Of a stretch of DNA of 42,487 nt, positions 33,102 through 39,971 are shown piece after piece (position 1 is the first letter of the stretch; each line of letters starts with the position of its first letter). This stretch comes from Prevotella sp. UBA2809 (GTDB lineage Bacteria > Bacteroidota > Bacteroidia > Bacteroidales > Bacteroidaceae): assembly GCA_002351725.1 (NCBI GenBank), contig DEHD01000039.1, positions 103,180 through 145,666 on the forward strand, written 5' to 3'. Made by a program: the position numbers and the translations under genes. Under the pieces are notes generated by a model. The model ran no database searches. It saw only the letters and a program-made list of their open reading frames with translations, and had not been told where the DNA came from.

Positions 33102-33410
33102 TTAATCGCCTTCGCCTGGGTCGTCACCGCCCTGTGGAGGATTTTGACCGCTACCATTCGATGGCTGTGGCGCGGGAGCAGACTCACCCTCTTCGTAGTC
33201 GGTGAAGTTCTTGGGCAGCTCGGTCACGTTGCCAGCCTTGGTCAACTCTGCGCGAGTAAACTCTCCTGTAGCACGAGCGCGCATGTACACGCTGTCGATG
33301 TGCTTGGTAGTGGAGAAGTCGGCCGACGTAAGCGCTCCGCTCTTCTTGGTATTGATGCCTGCTGAGAAGATAGCCAGGCCTTCGAACTTCACGGCCTTTC
33401 CCTCGTACAA
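33102..33410 (-). pseudogene. HU-like DNA-binding protein, 3' remnant
   Basis: About 100 codons resembling the C-terminal half of Bacteroidales HU-family (histone-like) DNA-binding proteins: LYEGKAVKFEGLAIFSAGINTKKSG, a middle with HIDSVYMRARATGEF, and an acidic, proline- and glycine-rich tail. The N-terminal half is absent: upstream in this frame are stop codons, and then the sequence becomes the start of a sugar acetyltransferase in another frame. The usual partner smalltalk gene follows. It is best read as a gene that lost its 5' half by a deletion. Confidence 0.7.
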
Positions 33411-33615
33411 CAGTCGTAGGTGTCATCAGACGGCTTCCCTCGCCGAACTCACCGAACAACTGTGAGACCAAATTGTTATATTCGTCGGTGTAGGGCATGG
33501 TGTGGTTCAGTTTGAAACAAAGCTGTGCATCCCTTACTCCTTGCGCCCTCTCCTCTGGAGTCTGCTTGCGCATGTCAATCCTTATTTCTTCCATTATATG
33601 CTTGTATTCCATCAT
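33411..33615 (-). pseudogene. Maltose/galactoside O-acetyltransferase, 5' remnant
   Basis: The first 65-70 codons match the N-terminal helical region of maltose/galactoside acetyltransferases: IRIDMRKQTPEERAQGVRDAQLCFKLNHTMPYTDEYNNLV, then GEGSRLMTPTTVVRG. The left-handed beta-helix catalytic domain (hexapeptide repeats, catalytic His) is missing. The frame continues out of phase through the HU remnant to 33184 with no recognisable protein. One deletion could explain both remnants, with the junction near 33405-33420. Confidence 0.72.
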
Positions 33616-33642
33616 TTATTCATAAATCATCCTAAATTCAGG

Positions 33643-33706
33643 CACAAAGTTAGTGCAAACCGAACGAAATACCAAATCTATTTGAGTATTTCTGAGGTGC
33701 AGCCTA
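33643..33706. repeat. REP-like dispersed element, copy 1
   Basis: The core CAAAGTTAGTGCAAACCGAA followed about 30 bases later by GAGGTGCAGCCT recurs at 36914-36971 as CAAAGATAGTGCAAACCGAA with GAGGTGCAGCCT. On the minus strand the first half contains a -7-like TAACTTTG, so it doubles as promoter sequence for the truncated acetyltransferase gene. Confidence 0.65.
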
Positions 33707-33812
33707 ACTTCAACAAAAGTTAAAGTTACGGATTTATCTCCGATATTTATCAGAAATGACTAATTTTGCAACATAGTAAGTAAATGAATGCAATCAGATA
33801 AATCGGAATTTA
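33693..33812 (+). repeat. 120-bp regulatory block, copy 1 (before acyltransferase)
   Basis: About 120 bases nearly identical to 39851-39969. Shared parts include AACTTCAACAAAAGTTAAAG, GATTTATCTCCGATATTTAT, a -7 element (TAATTTTG at 33761-33768, then CAAC) and a downstream CAGATAAATCGGAATTTAG. The GATTTATCT and AGATAAATC parts are inverted around the predicted promoter, like an operator pair. It ends 13 bases before the acyltransferase ATG. The GAGGTGC start belongs also to the REP-like element. Confidence 0.75.
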
Positions 33813-33824
33813 GCAAATAAAACC

Positions 33825-34910
33825 ATGACAAAGGAACGAATAGCTTTTGTAGATTACATCCGCGTCGTTGCCTGCCTGCTGGTGATGGTGGTACACGCCA
33901 GTGAGCAGTTCTATAACATGGGACCGATATCCCAAGTAGACAACGAGGACAACCGCCTGTGGGTATCCATCTATGATGGTTTCTTCGGACGTATCTCCGT
34001 GCCGTTGTTCATGATTGTCTCGGCATTCCTGCTGGTGCCGATGAAGAGCGGCATGACGATGAGCCAGTTCTACCGTCGCCGGTTCCTGCGTATCCTGCCG
34101 CCATTTGTTTGCTTTCTGGTGCTCTATGCGGTGCTGCCGGCCACTTGGGGCGGATTCACGTGGGAGGAGGCCGTGGAGCAACTGAAGATGGTGCCCTTCA
34201 ATTTCCCGTTGTGGGGCGGACATCTGTGGTTCATGTATCCGCTCATCAGCCTCTACCTCATCATCCCCGTGGTGTCGCCCTGGCTCGAAAGGTCAAGTGC
34301 CAGGGACGAACGGATATTCCTTGGCCTCTTCGCCTTCTCCACGCTTACCCCTTGGCTGCACCGCTTCGTGTCGGCCGAACTCTGGGGGGAATGTTTCTGG
34401 AATCACTTTTCCGCCCTGTGGTACTGCTCGGGCTACTTAGGCTATCTCGTGCTGGCACACTACATACGGGTTCATCTGAAATGGGACAGGCAGAAACGGA
34501 TGACCGTAGGAACTATCTGTTTCGTGATTGGCGCTCTGTTCACCGCCTGGAGCTTCTGGTGGAAGGCCGTACCGGGCGTAGAGATGGAGACACCGATGAT
34601 GGAGTGGTCGTGGGAGTTCTGCACACCTAATGTACTGCTGGCCACCTTCGGCGCCTTCCTGCTGTTCAGTTGCATCGAGAAGGCTCCCCGCTGGATCAAC
34701 AGCCTGGCCAAACTCACCTTCGGCATGTATCTGATGCACATCTTCTTCCTCATGTTCATTGCCGAATGGATCATCGACGGCGATGTGCCCCATCCGTTAC
34801 TGCCCGTATGGCTGGCCATTCCTGCCATCGGACTGCTCACCTTCCTGTGCTGTGCAGTCACCACAAAACTTCTCTCGCTGATTCCCGGCAGTAAATACGT
34901 GATCGGCTAA
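33825..34910 (+). CDS. Acyltransferase family 3 membrane protein (OafA-like)
   Basis: A 361-residue integral membrane O-acyltransferase of the Acyl_transf_3 family. The N-terminal FVDYIRVVACLLVMVVHAS carries the conserved Arg and His. SVPLFMIVSAFLL and YRRRFLRILPPFV are further family features, and about ten hydrophobic segments follow to FGMYLMHIFFLM near the end. It is likely to transfer acetyl or similar groups onto surface polysaccharide or lipid in the inner membrane. Its GC content is clearly higher than in the island. It is preceded by the repeated regulatory block and followed 18 bases later by a lipoprotein gene, probably co-transcribed. Confidence 0.87.
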   Translation: MTKERIAFVDYIRVVACLLVMVVHASEQFYNMGPISQVDNEDNRLWVSIYDGFFGRISVPLFMIVSAFLLVPMKSGMTMSQFYRRRFLRILPPFVCFLVLYAVLPATWGGFTWEEAVEQLKMVPFNFPLWGGHLWFMYPLISLYLIIPVVSPWLERSSARDERIFLGLFAFSTLTPWLHRFVSAELWGECFWNHFSALWYCSGYLGYLVLAHYIRVHLKWDRQKRMTVGTICFVIGALFTAWSFWWKAVPGVEMETPMMEWSWEFCTPNVLLATFGAFLLFSCIEKAPRWINSLAKLTFGMYLMHIFFLMFIAEWIIDGDVPHPLLPVWLAIPAIGLLTFLCCAVTTKLLSLIPGSKYVIG

Positions 34911-34928
34911 CGATTAAGAAAAACAGAT

Positions 34929-35669
34929 ATGAAAAAGCAACTATTCTCATTATTAAGCATCGGTCTCATGCTGACGGCATGCGGACAGCAGAACAAACAG
35001 GAAACAACTATGGATTTCGTAGATAACGTAAAGGTGGCACTCTCTGACAGCGGCCACATCGATTTGAGCAGTCTCCAGTGGACGCGGGAGCCAGCCGCGT
35101 GTGAAATCAAAGACGACACCATCCGCATCACCACCGCTCCGAAGACCGACCTCTGGCAGCGCACCTACTATCATTTCCAGAACGACAATGCGCCCGTGCT
35201 GCAGATGAAGACCCGTGAGAAGTTCTTCAGTTTCGTGGTAAAGACCGACTTCACGGGCAGCCATCACCGCTTCGACCAGTGCGGCATCGTGATGTATCTC
35301 GACAGCGAGAACTGGCTGAAAGGCTCGGTGGAATACGAGAACGAGGCGTTCCAGCATCTGGGCAGTGTGGTGACGAACAAAGGCTACTCCGACTGGGCTA
35401 CGACGGCCATTCCTGCCGATGTAAAGACCATGTGGTATCGGTTCTCGCGCCGCGAGGATGACTACTGCATCGAGTGTTCTCCTGACGGACAGGCGTTCAG
35501 TCAGATGCGCATCTGCCACATGTATGCCGGTGCCGATGAAATCAGTTTTGGCGTCTATGCCTGTTCGCCCGAGGAATCATCCTTCACGGCCGTCTTCTCC
35601 GACATGAAGATTACCGAGTGCGCCTGGAAGGCTCACGACGGCCAACAGCCAGACAAGACATTGCAATAA
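34929..35669 (+). CDS. Lipoprotein with DUF1349-like (concanavalin-like) domain
   Basis: A 246-residue protein with a lipoprotein signal MKKQLFSLLSIGLMLTAC; the lipobox cysteine is C18. The mature part resembles DUF1349/lectin-like beta-sandwich proteins: LWQRTYYHF, FSFVVKTDF, DQCGIVMYLDSENWLKGSVEYE, LGSVVTNKGYSDWAT, WYRFSRREDDYCIECSPDG and FGVYACSPEESSF. It is exported and lipid-anchored, and possibly binds carbohydrate. It is 18 bases downstream of the acyltransferase and likely in one transcript. An RNase Z-like fragment follows at once. Confidence 0.85.
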   Translation: MKKQLFSLLSIGLMLTACGQQNKQETTMDFVDNVKVALSDSGHIDLSSLQWTREPAACEIKDDTIRITTAPKTDLWQRTYYHFQNDNAPVLQMKTREKFFSFVVKTDFTGSHHRFDQCGIVMYLDSENWLKGSVEYENEAFQHLGSVVTNKGYSDWATTAIPADVKTMWYRFSRREDDYCIECSPDGQAFSQMRICHMYAGADEISFGVYACSPEESSFTAVFSDMKITECAWKAHDGQQPDKTLQ

Positions 35670-35681
35670 CAATGGACTAAT

Positions 35682-35861
35682 ATGGCAATAAAAGAATATT
35701 CAAAAGTGAACGACTACATCACCATACTAGGTACAGGCAATGCACATGCCACCCGATGCTATAACACTTGCTTCACGCTTCAAAGCGAGAAGGAAATCCT
35801 GCTGCTACGCCTGCGTGTTCCAATTCCAACTTGGTGTCGAACACACCTCTCACTATCTTGA
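35682..35861 (+). pseudogene. RNase Z-like metallo-hydrolase, 5' remnant
   Basis: An ATG-started frame of 59 codons. Codons 12-38 read like the start of RNase Z-type metallo-beta-lactamase hydrolases (YITILGTGNAHATRCYNTCF). Similarity stops just where the conserved VDxGxG region should begin, and the rest is unrelated sequence to a stop. The HxHxDH metal site is absent. It begins 12 bases after the lipoprotein gene, so the original operon probably included a complete hydrolase that was deleted. Confidence 0.68.
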
Positions 35862-35871
35862 TGTTACCCAT
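35773..35871 (-). pseudogene. 5' fragment of an unidentified gene facing the RNase Z remnant
   Basis: On the minus strand an ATG at 35871 opens a 32-codon frame (MGNIKIVRGVFDTKLELEHAG and on) that ends inside the RNase Z fragment. A -7 element TATCTTTG lies upstream at about 35911-35904, and AGGATTTTAAG before the ATG resembles a leader. The first 25 residues look like a real protein start that I cannot name. It was probably truncated by the same deletion that cut the hydrolase gene. Confidence 0.4.
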
Positions 35872-35933
35872 CTTAAAATCCTAATAATTCTCAATTCTTG
35901 GCACAAAGATAGAGATATTACATTGATTATTGT

Positions 35934-35941
35934 TAATTTTG
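35934..35941 (+). promoter_or_regulatory. -7 element upstream of DUF4250 gene
   Basis: TAATTTTG at 35934-35941 places the start near 35948, 7 bases before one ATG (35955) and 28 before another (35976). The longer leader favours 35976 as the true start. Confidence 0.5.
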
Positions 35942-35975
35942 CCACCATATTAAAATGAATTTATGTATTACAGAT

Positions 35976-36176
35976 ATGGATTACCTTCCCAAAGACCCTG
36001 CCATTCTGGTTTCGAGCGTAAATATGCTTCTGCGTGACGAGGAGTTTGACACGCTGGAATCACTATGCTATGCCTTCAGCAGAGAACCCAAGGAAATCAA
36101 GGACTATCTCATGAAATATGGCTTTGTATGGAGTGAGCCTCAGAAACAATTCAGACCCATCGGCTACGATCAATGA
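35976..36176 (+). CDS. DUF4250 family protein
   Basis: A 66-residue protein: MDYLPKDPAILVSSVNMLLRDEEFDTLESLCYAFSREPKEIKDYL, then GFVWSEPQKQF. This matches the small DUF4250 family (start M-x-LPKDPxxLxSxxN, middle LCxAxxxxxxEIxxxL). Function is unknown; the second half suggests a small helix-turn-helix-like fold. I prefer the start at 35976 because relatives begin just before LPKD; an ATG at 35955 adds seven residues. It stands alone with its own promoter. Confidence 0.78.
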   Translation: MDYLPKDPAILVSSVNMLLRDEEFDTLESLCYAFSREPKEIKDYLMKYGFVWSEPQKQFRPIGYDQ

Positions 36177-36239
36177 TCACAAAGGACAGCGTTTACCACC
36201 GTCCTGATTTCGTCCTGAGTGCGCCAGATAGTATCGAAG

Positions 36240-36548
36240 TCAGTCATAATACTCGATGTCTAATTTCTCGCTGACATTGAAATCATCGTGAAAACCGTCA
36301 TCGTAGGTATAGATAAGTCGTAACCCACGACAGACTGACGGAACTTTCAGCGTATCGAGCAGATGCCACTTGGGACGGCCAAAATCGTAGGATTCCCTGT
36401 CGAGCAGGATGCGGTTGGTGATATAGTCAAAATGATAATAGCCGCCACCGATGCATTGATCGCCAGGTTTCAGCAGGTCTTTATGCTGATTGACCATGCC
36501 GAGGCGAAACACGCCATCCATTGTGATGATGAACTTGGGGAGTGCCAT
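36240..36548 (-). CDS. Hypothetical protein downstream of HxlR regulator
   Basis: A 102-residue soluble protein rich in aromatic and acidic residues: MALPKFIITMDGVFRLGMVNQHKDLL, GGGYYHFD, and later TYDDGFHDDFN. It is not recognised. It starts 5 bases after the HxlR gene's stop on the same strand, so it is co-transcribed with it and may work with the regulator. Confidence 0.68.
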   Translation of the reverse strand: MALPKFIITMDGVFRLGMVNQHKDLLKPGDQCIGGGYYHFDYITNRILLDRESYDFGRPKWHLLDTLKVPSVCRGLRLIYTYDDGFHDDFNVSEKLDIEYYD

Positions 36549-36552
36549 ACCT

Positions 36553-36897
36553 TCAATCGGTTACCACTTCATCGAAATGCTCCTTCCCCCAGTCAATGAG
36601 GGCTATGATGGCGGGCATCAGTGAACGGCCTGTTTCCGTCAGAGAGTATTCTACTCGTGGTGGTACTTCCGGATAGACCTCACGATGAACAAGGTGACTC
36701 TGCTCCAGATTCTTCAGCGTCTGCGAGAGCATTTTCTGAGAACAGTCCGTCATCAGACGACGGATCTCATTGAAGCGCAATACGCCGGTCTCGCTGGTGT
36801 GGAGCATATAGAGCACCAGCATTGACCATTTGTCACCGAAACGACTCACTACTTGCCTGATTGGACAAGCCAAATACTCTGCTTTAATATCTGCCAT
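36553..36897 (-). CDS. HxlR-family transcriptional regulator
   Basis: A 114-residue winged helix-turn-helix protein of the HxlR type: CPIRQVVSRFGDKWSMLVLYML, then FNEIRRLMTDCSQKMLSQTLKNLEQSHLV and the wing PPRVEYSLTETGRSL. These typically sense redox or aldehyde stress and often regulate the divergent gene. The divergent neighbour here is the lipoprotein-macrodomain-SirTM operon starting at 37202. Its own -7 element TATCTTTG (36922-36915 on the minus strand) lies inside a REP-like repeat. Confidence 0.87.
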   Translation of the reverse strand: MADIKAEYLACPIRQVVSRFGDKWSMLVLYMLHTSETGVLRFNEIRRLMTDCSQKMLSQTLKNLEQSHLVHREVYPEVPPRVEYSLTETGRSLMPAIIALIDWGKEHFDEVVTD

Positions 36898-36913
36898 AAT
36901 TCATGATTTTGCC

Positions 36914-36971
36914 GCAAAGATAGTGCAAACCGAACGCAATCGAGCTTGCTCGAATTGCTGAGGTGCAGCCT
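36914..36971. repeat. REP-like dispersed element, copy 2
   Basis: Shares CAAAGATAGTGCAAACCGAA and GAGGTGCAGCCT with the element at 33643-33706. Between these lies a palindrome, CAAT-CGAGC-TT-GCTCG-AATTG (36938-36958), able to form a hairpin. It contains the minus-strand -7 element of the HxlR gene. The rest of the 304-base gap to 37202 holds the promoter of the plus-strand operon. Confidence 0.68.
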
Positions 36972-37120
36972 GTCCTCGCCGTGTTTACACGGCAAAGATA
37001 ACCAATAGTTACTGAATTACCAAATTACACTTAGTTAATCTAAGTTAAAGCGGTTTTTGCAGAAGTCCGATAACATCACAATTCCTACTTATTGGTAACT
37101 ATGACACCAAAAAGTGCCTT

Positions 37121-37152
37121 CTTGTGAGATTGAAAAACTTGCCGTACCTTTG
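37121..37152 (+). promoter_or_regulatory. Promoter of lipoprotein-macrodomain-SirTM operon
   Basis: CTTG at 37121-37124, a 20-base spacer, then TACCTTTG at 37145-37152 fits the Bacteroidetes promoter pattern. Transcription would start near 37159, about 43 bases before the ATG at 37202. Confidence 0.68.
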
Positions 37153-37201
37153 CACTCGCAATCAAGAAGCAACGAGTATTAATAATAAAAAGGTAAGAAC
37201 A

Positions 37202-38080
37202 ATGAAAAAGGTATTATTCGTAATGATGGCAGCTGCCATGATGGTAAGCTGCGGTAACAAGACACAGCAGACGGCTCAGAACGATGCCGCTGAAGTAGAG
37301 GACTCTCTGACTGGCGCATTCACCGCTTATGATTTGGACGGCTTTAAGCTGCATGTGTATAACACTAACGACGTGATGGGCGATGCCAGCTACATTATCG
37401 AGGGCCAGGATTCGCTCATCGTCATGGAATATCCGCTCTTTAAGGTGAATGCGGCCGAGTTTGCTGCCTACATCGAGAAGCTGGGCAAGCCTGTGGAGAT
37501 TGATGTGACCGACTATCATTTGGGTGGCAGCGACAAGCTTCCTTTGACAATGCCCGAGGGTATGCCCGCCTTTATCGAAGGTCCCATCTATGGTGGCATG
37601 ATGAAGCAGTTTGCCTCGCAGTTTGGCGACACGATGGTAGAGTTGCCCACGCAGAAAGCTGCTGAGGTTCCCTTTGGACAGACGCAGAAGTGGAACGGTG
37701 TTGACTTTGATTTCCAACACGGTGCAACAAGCGACTTCCCCGCTGCTTCTATCATCATCGGCAAGCAGGTGTATTACACCCACTGGACTCCGGCCGAAGC
37801 ACACGTAAGTCCGCTGCAGATTGGCAACGCTGCAGCTGTTGACGCAGAGTTGGCAGAGGCCAAGAAAGCCCTCGCCTCTGGAGCCAAGTACTTCATCGGT
37901 GGTCACGGTGGTCTGGCTGAGAAGGCTCAGGTGGAGTTCAAGATTTCCTATCTGGAGAAGGTGAAGGAACTGCTTGCAGCCAACAAGGATGCCACAGCAT
38001 TCGCAGAGGCTCTGAAGACCGCATATCCTAAGCTGCCAGGCGATGCCGATGCACTGGCACAGGCTCTCTATAAGAAGTAA
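37202..38080 (+). CDS. Lipoprotein with degenerate metallo-beta-lactamase-like fold
   Basis: A 292-residue protein starting at the ATG at 37202; a longer frame overlaps the promoter. MKKVLFVMMAAAMMVSC is a lipoprotein signal with C17. The mature part has the rhythm of metallo-beta-lactamase-fold proteins (SYIIEGQDSLIVMEYPLF, DVTDYHLGG, YYTHWTPAEAH, YFIGGHGGLAEK), but the HxHxDH zinc motif is absent, so hydrolase activity is doubtful. Its C-terminus is helical. Its stop overlaps the next ATG by one base (TAATG), so it is coupled to the macrodomain gene, an unusual mix of an exported and a cytoplasmic protein in one operon. Confidence 0.78.
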   Translation: MKKVLFVMMAAAMMVSCGNKTQQTAQNDAAEVEDSLTGAFTAYDLDGFKLHVYNTNDVMGDASYIIEGQDSLIVMEYPLFKVNAAEFAAYIEKLGKPVEIDVTDYHLGGSDKLPLTMPEGMPAFIEGPIYGGMMKQFASQFGDTMVELPTQKAAEVPFGQTQKWNGVDFDFQHGATSDFPAASIIIGKQVYYTHWTPAEAHVSPLQIGNAAAVDAELAEAKKALASGAKYFIGGHGGLAEKAQVEFKISYLEKVKELLAANKDATAFAEALKTAYPKLPGDADALAQALYKK

Positions 38081-38841
38081 TGGCAATGGACAGGTTGGAA
38101 AATCTGAAGAACATCATTATGTATCTGATGGCTGACAATCGTGTCAGCCATCGGATTCCTTCTACACTCGAAGAGCGGCAAAGGATGATGCGGGCATTGA
38201 TGAACGTGTGGGAGCCAAGACCTATCAGCAATGATTTCCTGACGATGCAGGATGCCGAACTTCAGATGCAGTGCCAGGATAAAGGCGTTGTGGAAATCTC
38301 AGACATCACACCTCAGACATCAGACATCCGTCTCTGGCAGGGTGACATCACTCGTCTGAAGGTGGATGCCATCGTCAATGCTGCCAATGCACAGGCTTTA
38401 GGGTGCTGGGCACCGCTTCACAACTGCATAGACAACTGCATCCACTCTGCTGCAGGAATTCAACTGCGCAAGGAATGTAACGACACCATGCAGGGGCGGC
38501 TTCTGACTACTGGCAATGCCTTCATCACCAAGGGGTACAACTTGCCTGCCAAGCATGTGATCCATACCGTTGGCCCGATTATTCCCGACGGCATTCCCAC
38601 CAAGGAACAGGAAGAGCAGTTGGCAGCTTGCTATCGCAGCTGTCTTGACCTTGCAGAGAAAAATGGACTGGAGAGCATCGCCTTCTGCTGCATCTCCACG
38701 GGCGTATTCCACTTCCCCAACCAGCGAGCAGCAGAAATTGCCATTGAGACTGTCAAGTCATACCCCCGACATTCACTTAAAACGATTGTATTCAATGTTT
38801 TCCTCGACAAAGACCGTGACATCTACCGGCAGCTTCTCTGA
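38080..38841 (+). CDS. Zinc-type macrodomain ADP-ribosylhydrolase
   Basis: This 253-residue protein has the macrodomain core from about residue 82: LWQGDITRLKVDAIVNAANAQALGC, with N100-A-A-N103 as the ADP-ribose pocket. C109, H114 and C116 in GCWAPLHNC match the zinc site of the microbial class linked to SirTM. CISTGVFHFP is the second substrate loop. The class removes mono-ADP-ribose from proteins. The N-terminal 80 residues are helical, as in the class. It is followed by, and overlaps by 47 bases, a SirTM gene, so writer and eraser are encoded together. Confidence 0.92.
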   Translation: MAMDRLENLKNIIMYLMADNRVSHRIPSTLEERQRMMRALMNVWEPRPISNDFLTMQDAELQMQCQDKGVVEISDITPQTSDIRLWQGDITRLKVDAIVNAANAQALGCWAPLHNCIDNCIHSAAGIQLRKECNDTMQGRLLTTGNAFITKGYNLPAKHVIHTVGPIIPDGIPTKEQEEQLAACYRSCLDLAEKNGLESIAFCCISTGVFHFPNQRAAEIAIETVKSYPRHSLKTIVFNVFLDKDRDIYRQLL

Positions 38842-39706
38842 ACGGCTTGCAGACCTTCAGCGATTGATTGCCGAGGCTGACTACGTGCTGATAGGTGCAG
38901 GAGCCGGACTGACCACTGCCGCTGGCATCGACTATGCCGGTGAGGACTTTCGCAGGGAGTTCCGTGAGTGGATAGACCGCTACGGCATCACCGATCTCTA
39001 TAGTGCCGGATTCTATCCTTTTGAAACAGAAGAAGAACGCTGGGCTATGTGGGCGAAGCACATCTGGTTCAGCCGCTATCGGACGGGGGCATTGCCGCTA
39101 TACAAGAAACTACTGAAGATGGTGGACGGTAAAGATTATTTCGTTATCACCACCAATGTTGACGGTCAGTTCGATATGGCTGGATTTGATACACATCGCA
39201 TCTTTGCTACGCAGGGCGACTACTGCTATTTCCAGCCAGCATCGGGTGCGCCCAAGGAACTGTATCACAATCGGGAATGGGTGGAACGTGCTTTGCCTGC
39301 CATCAAAGACTGCCGCATTCCCACGGAACTGATTCCCCATACCCCCGACGGCCAGCCCGTCAGCATGAATCTCCGCTGTGACGATACTTTCGTGGAGGAC
39401 GCCCACTGGCATGAGCAGGCACAGCGTTACAGCGACTTCGTGCGCACGGCATCCGACAAGCGGCTCCTGCTCCTGGAGTTTGGCGTAGGCTTCAATACTC
39501 CCGTCATCATCCGCTTCCCGTTCGAACAGATGGCCGCGCGGTTTCCAGACATCACCCTCGTCCGTTTCAACCGCGACTATCCGCAACTGTCCACCCAGGG
39601 CATCAGCCGATATGTGGCTTTCTCCGAAGGCGTGGAGCAAATTTTTCAGCAATCTGCCCCAACATCCACGCCTGACTCCAGAGGCGGCGACGAGACCGAG
39701 GAATAA
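38795..39706 (+). CDS. SirTM, class M sirtuin (protein ADP-ribosyltransferase)
   Basis: A 303-residue Sir2-fold enzyme: NAD-binding GAGAGLTTAAGIDYAG at 34-49, TTNVDGQFD (N121, D123), and ATQGDY with Q140 where deacetylase sirtuins have the catalytic histidine. That His-to-Gln change marks SirTM proteins, which transfer ADP-ribose. The start was placed at the ATG at 38795, inside the macrodomain gene; the frame is open to 38570 but that part is antisense to no family motif. In the streptococcal and staphylococcal operons the target is lipoylated GcvH-L made by LplA2; neither gene is seen here, so the substrate is unknown. A hairpin terminator follows. Confidence 0.9.
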   Translation: MFSSTKTVTSTGSFSERLADLQRLIAEADYVLIGAGAGLTTAAGIDYAGEDFRREFREWIDRYGITDLYSAGFYPFETEEERWAMWAKHIWFSRYRTGALPLYKKLLKMVDGKDYFVITTNVDGQFDMAGFDTHRIFATQGDYCYFQPASGAPKELYHNREWVERALPAIKDCRIPTELIPHTPDGQPVSMNLRCDDTFVEDAHWHEQAQRYSDFVRTASDKRLLLLEFGVGFNTPVIIRFPFEQMAARFPDITLVRFNRDYPQLSTQGISRYVAFSEGVEQIFQQSAPTSTPDSRGGDETEE

Positions 39707-39743
39707 GCCGCTGGAGGAAACAGAGGAAGGGCATACACCTGAC

Positions 39744-39775
39744 AAGATGGCTGCGGACTGCTCCGTAGCCATCTT
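39744..39775 (+). terminator. Hairpin terminator after SirTM
   Basis: AAGATGGCTGCGGA (39744-39757) pairs with TCCGTAGCCATCTT (39762-39775), 14 pairs with one G-T and a 4-base loop. It is 38 bases after the SirTM stop. Confidence 0.75.
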
Positions 39776-39850
39776 GCTATCGGTAGGATGAGGCACTTTC
39801 CGCTCCGACAGCCTCTTGTAACCACGCAGAAGAGCCTCCGAGCGTTCTGA

Positions 39851-39969
39851 GTGAGGTGCTGCCGAACTTCAACAAAAGTTAAAGTTGCAGATTTATCTCC
39901 GATATTTATCAGAAATGACTACTTTTGCAACAAAGTATTAATAATACAGACAGATAAATCGGAATTTAG
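39851..39969 (+). repeat. 120-bp regulatory block, copy 2 (before GNAT gene)
   Basis: Nearly identical to 33693-33812. It carries AACTTCAACAAAAGTTAAAG, GATTTATCTCCGATATTTAT, a -7 element TACTTTTG (39920-39927) and CAGATAAATCGGAATTTAG ending 3 bases before the GNAT ATG. The -7 elements differ by one base between copies (TAATTTTG, TACTTTTG). Confidence 0.75.
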
Positions 39970-39971
39970 GA

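Noticed and set aside
33184..33404. C-terminal continuation of the acetyltransferase frame through the HU remnant
   Set aside because: It is out of phase with the HU coding sequence and reads as arginine-rich nonsense; treated as part of a deletion scar, not a fusion protein.
34953..35519. A 188-codon minus-strand frame opposite the DUF1349-like lipoprotein
   Set aside because: High-GC codon bias produces long antisense frames here; no start context or homology.
37214..38086. A 290-codon minus-strand frame opposite the lipoprotein gene at 37202
   Set aside because: The plus-strand frame has a signal peptide, lipobox, promoter and coupling to the next gene; the antisense frame has none of these and is rich in Leu/His/Cys as shadows often are.
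38570..38794. N-terminal extension of the SirTM frame
   Set aside because: It lies entirely within the macrodomain gene in another frame and shows no family motif; the ATG at 38795 fits the SirTM length.
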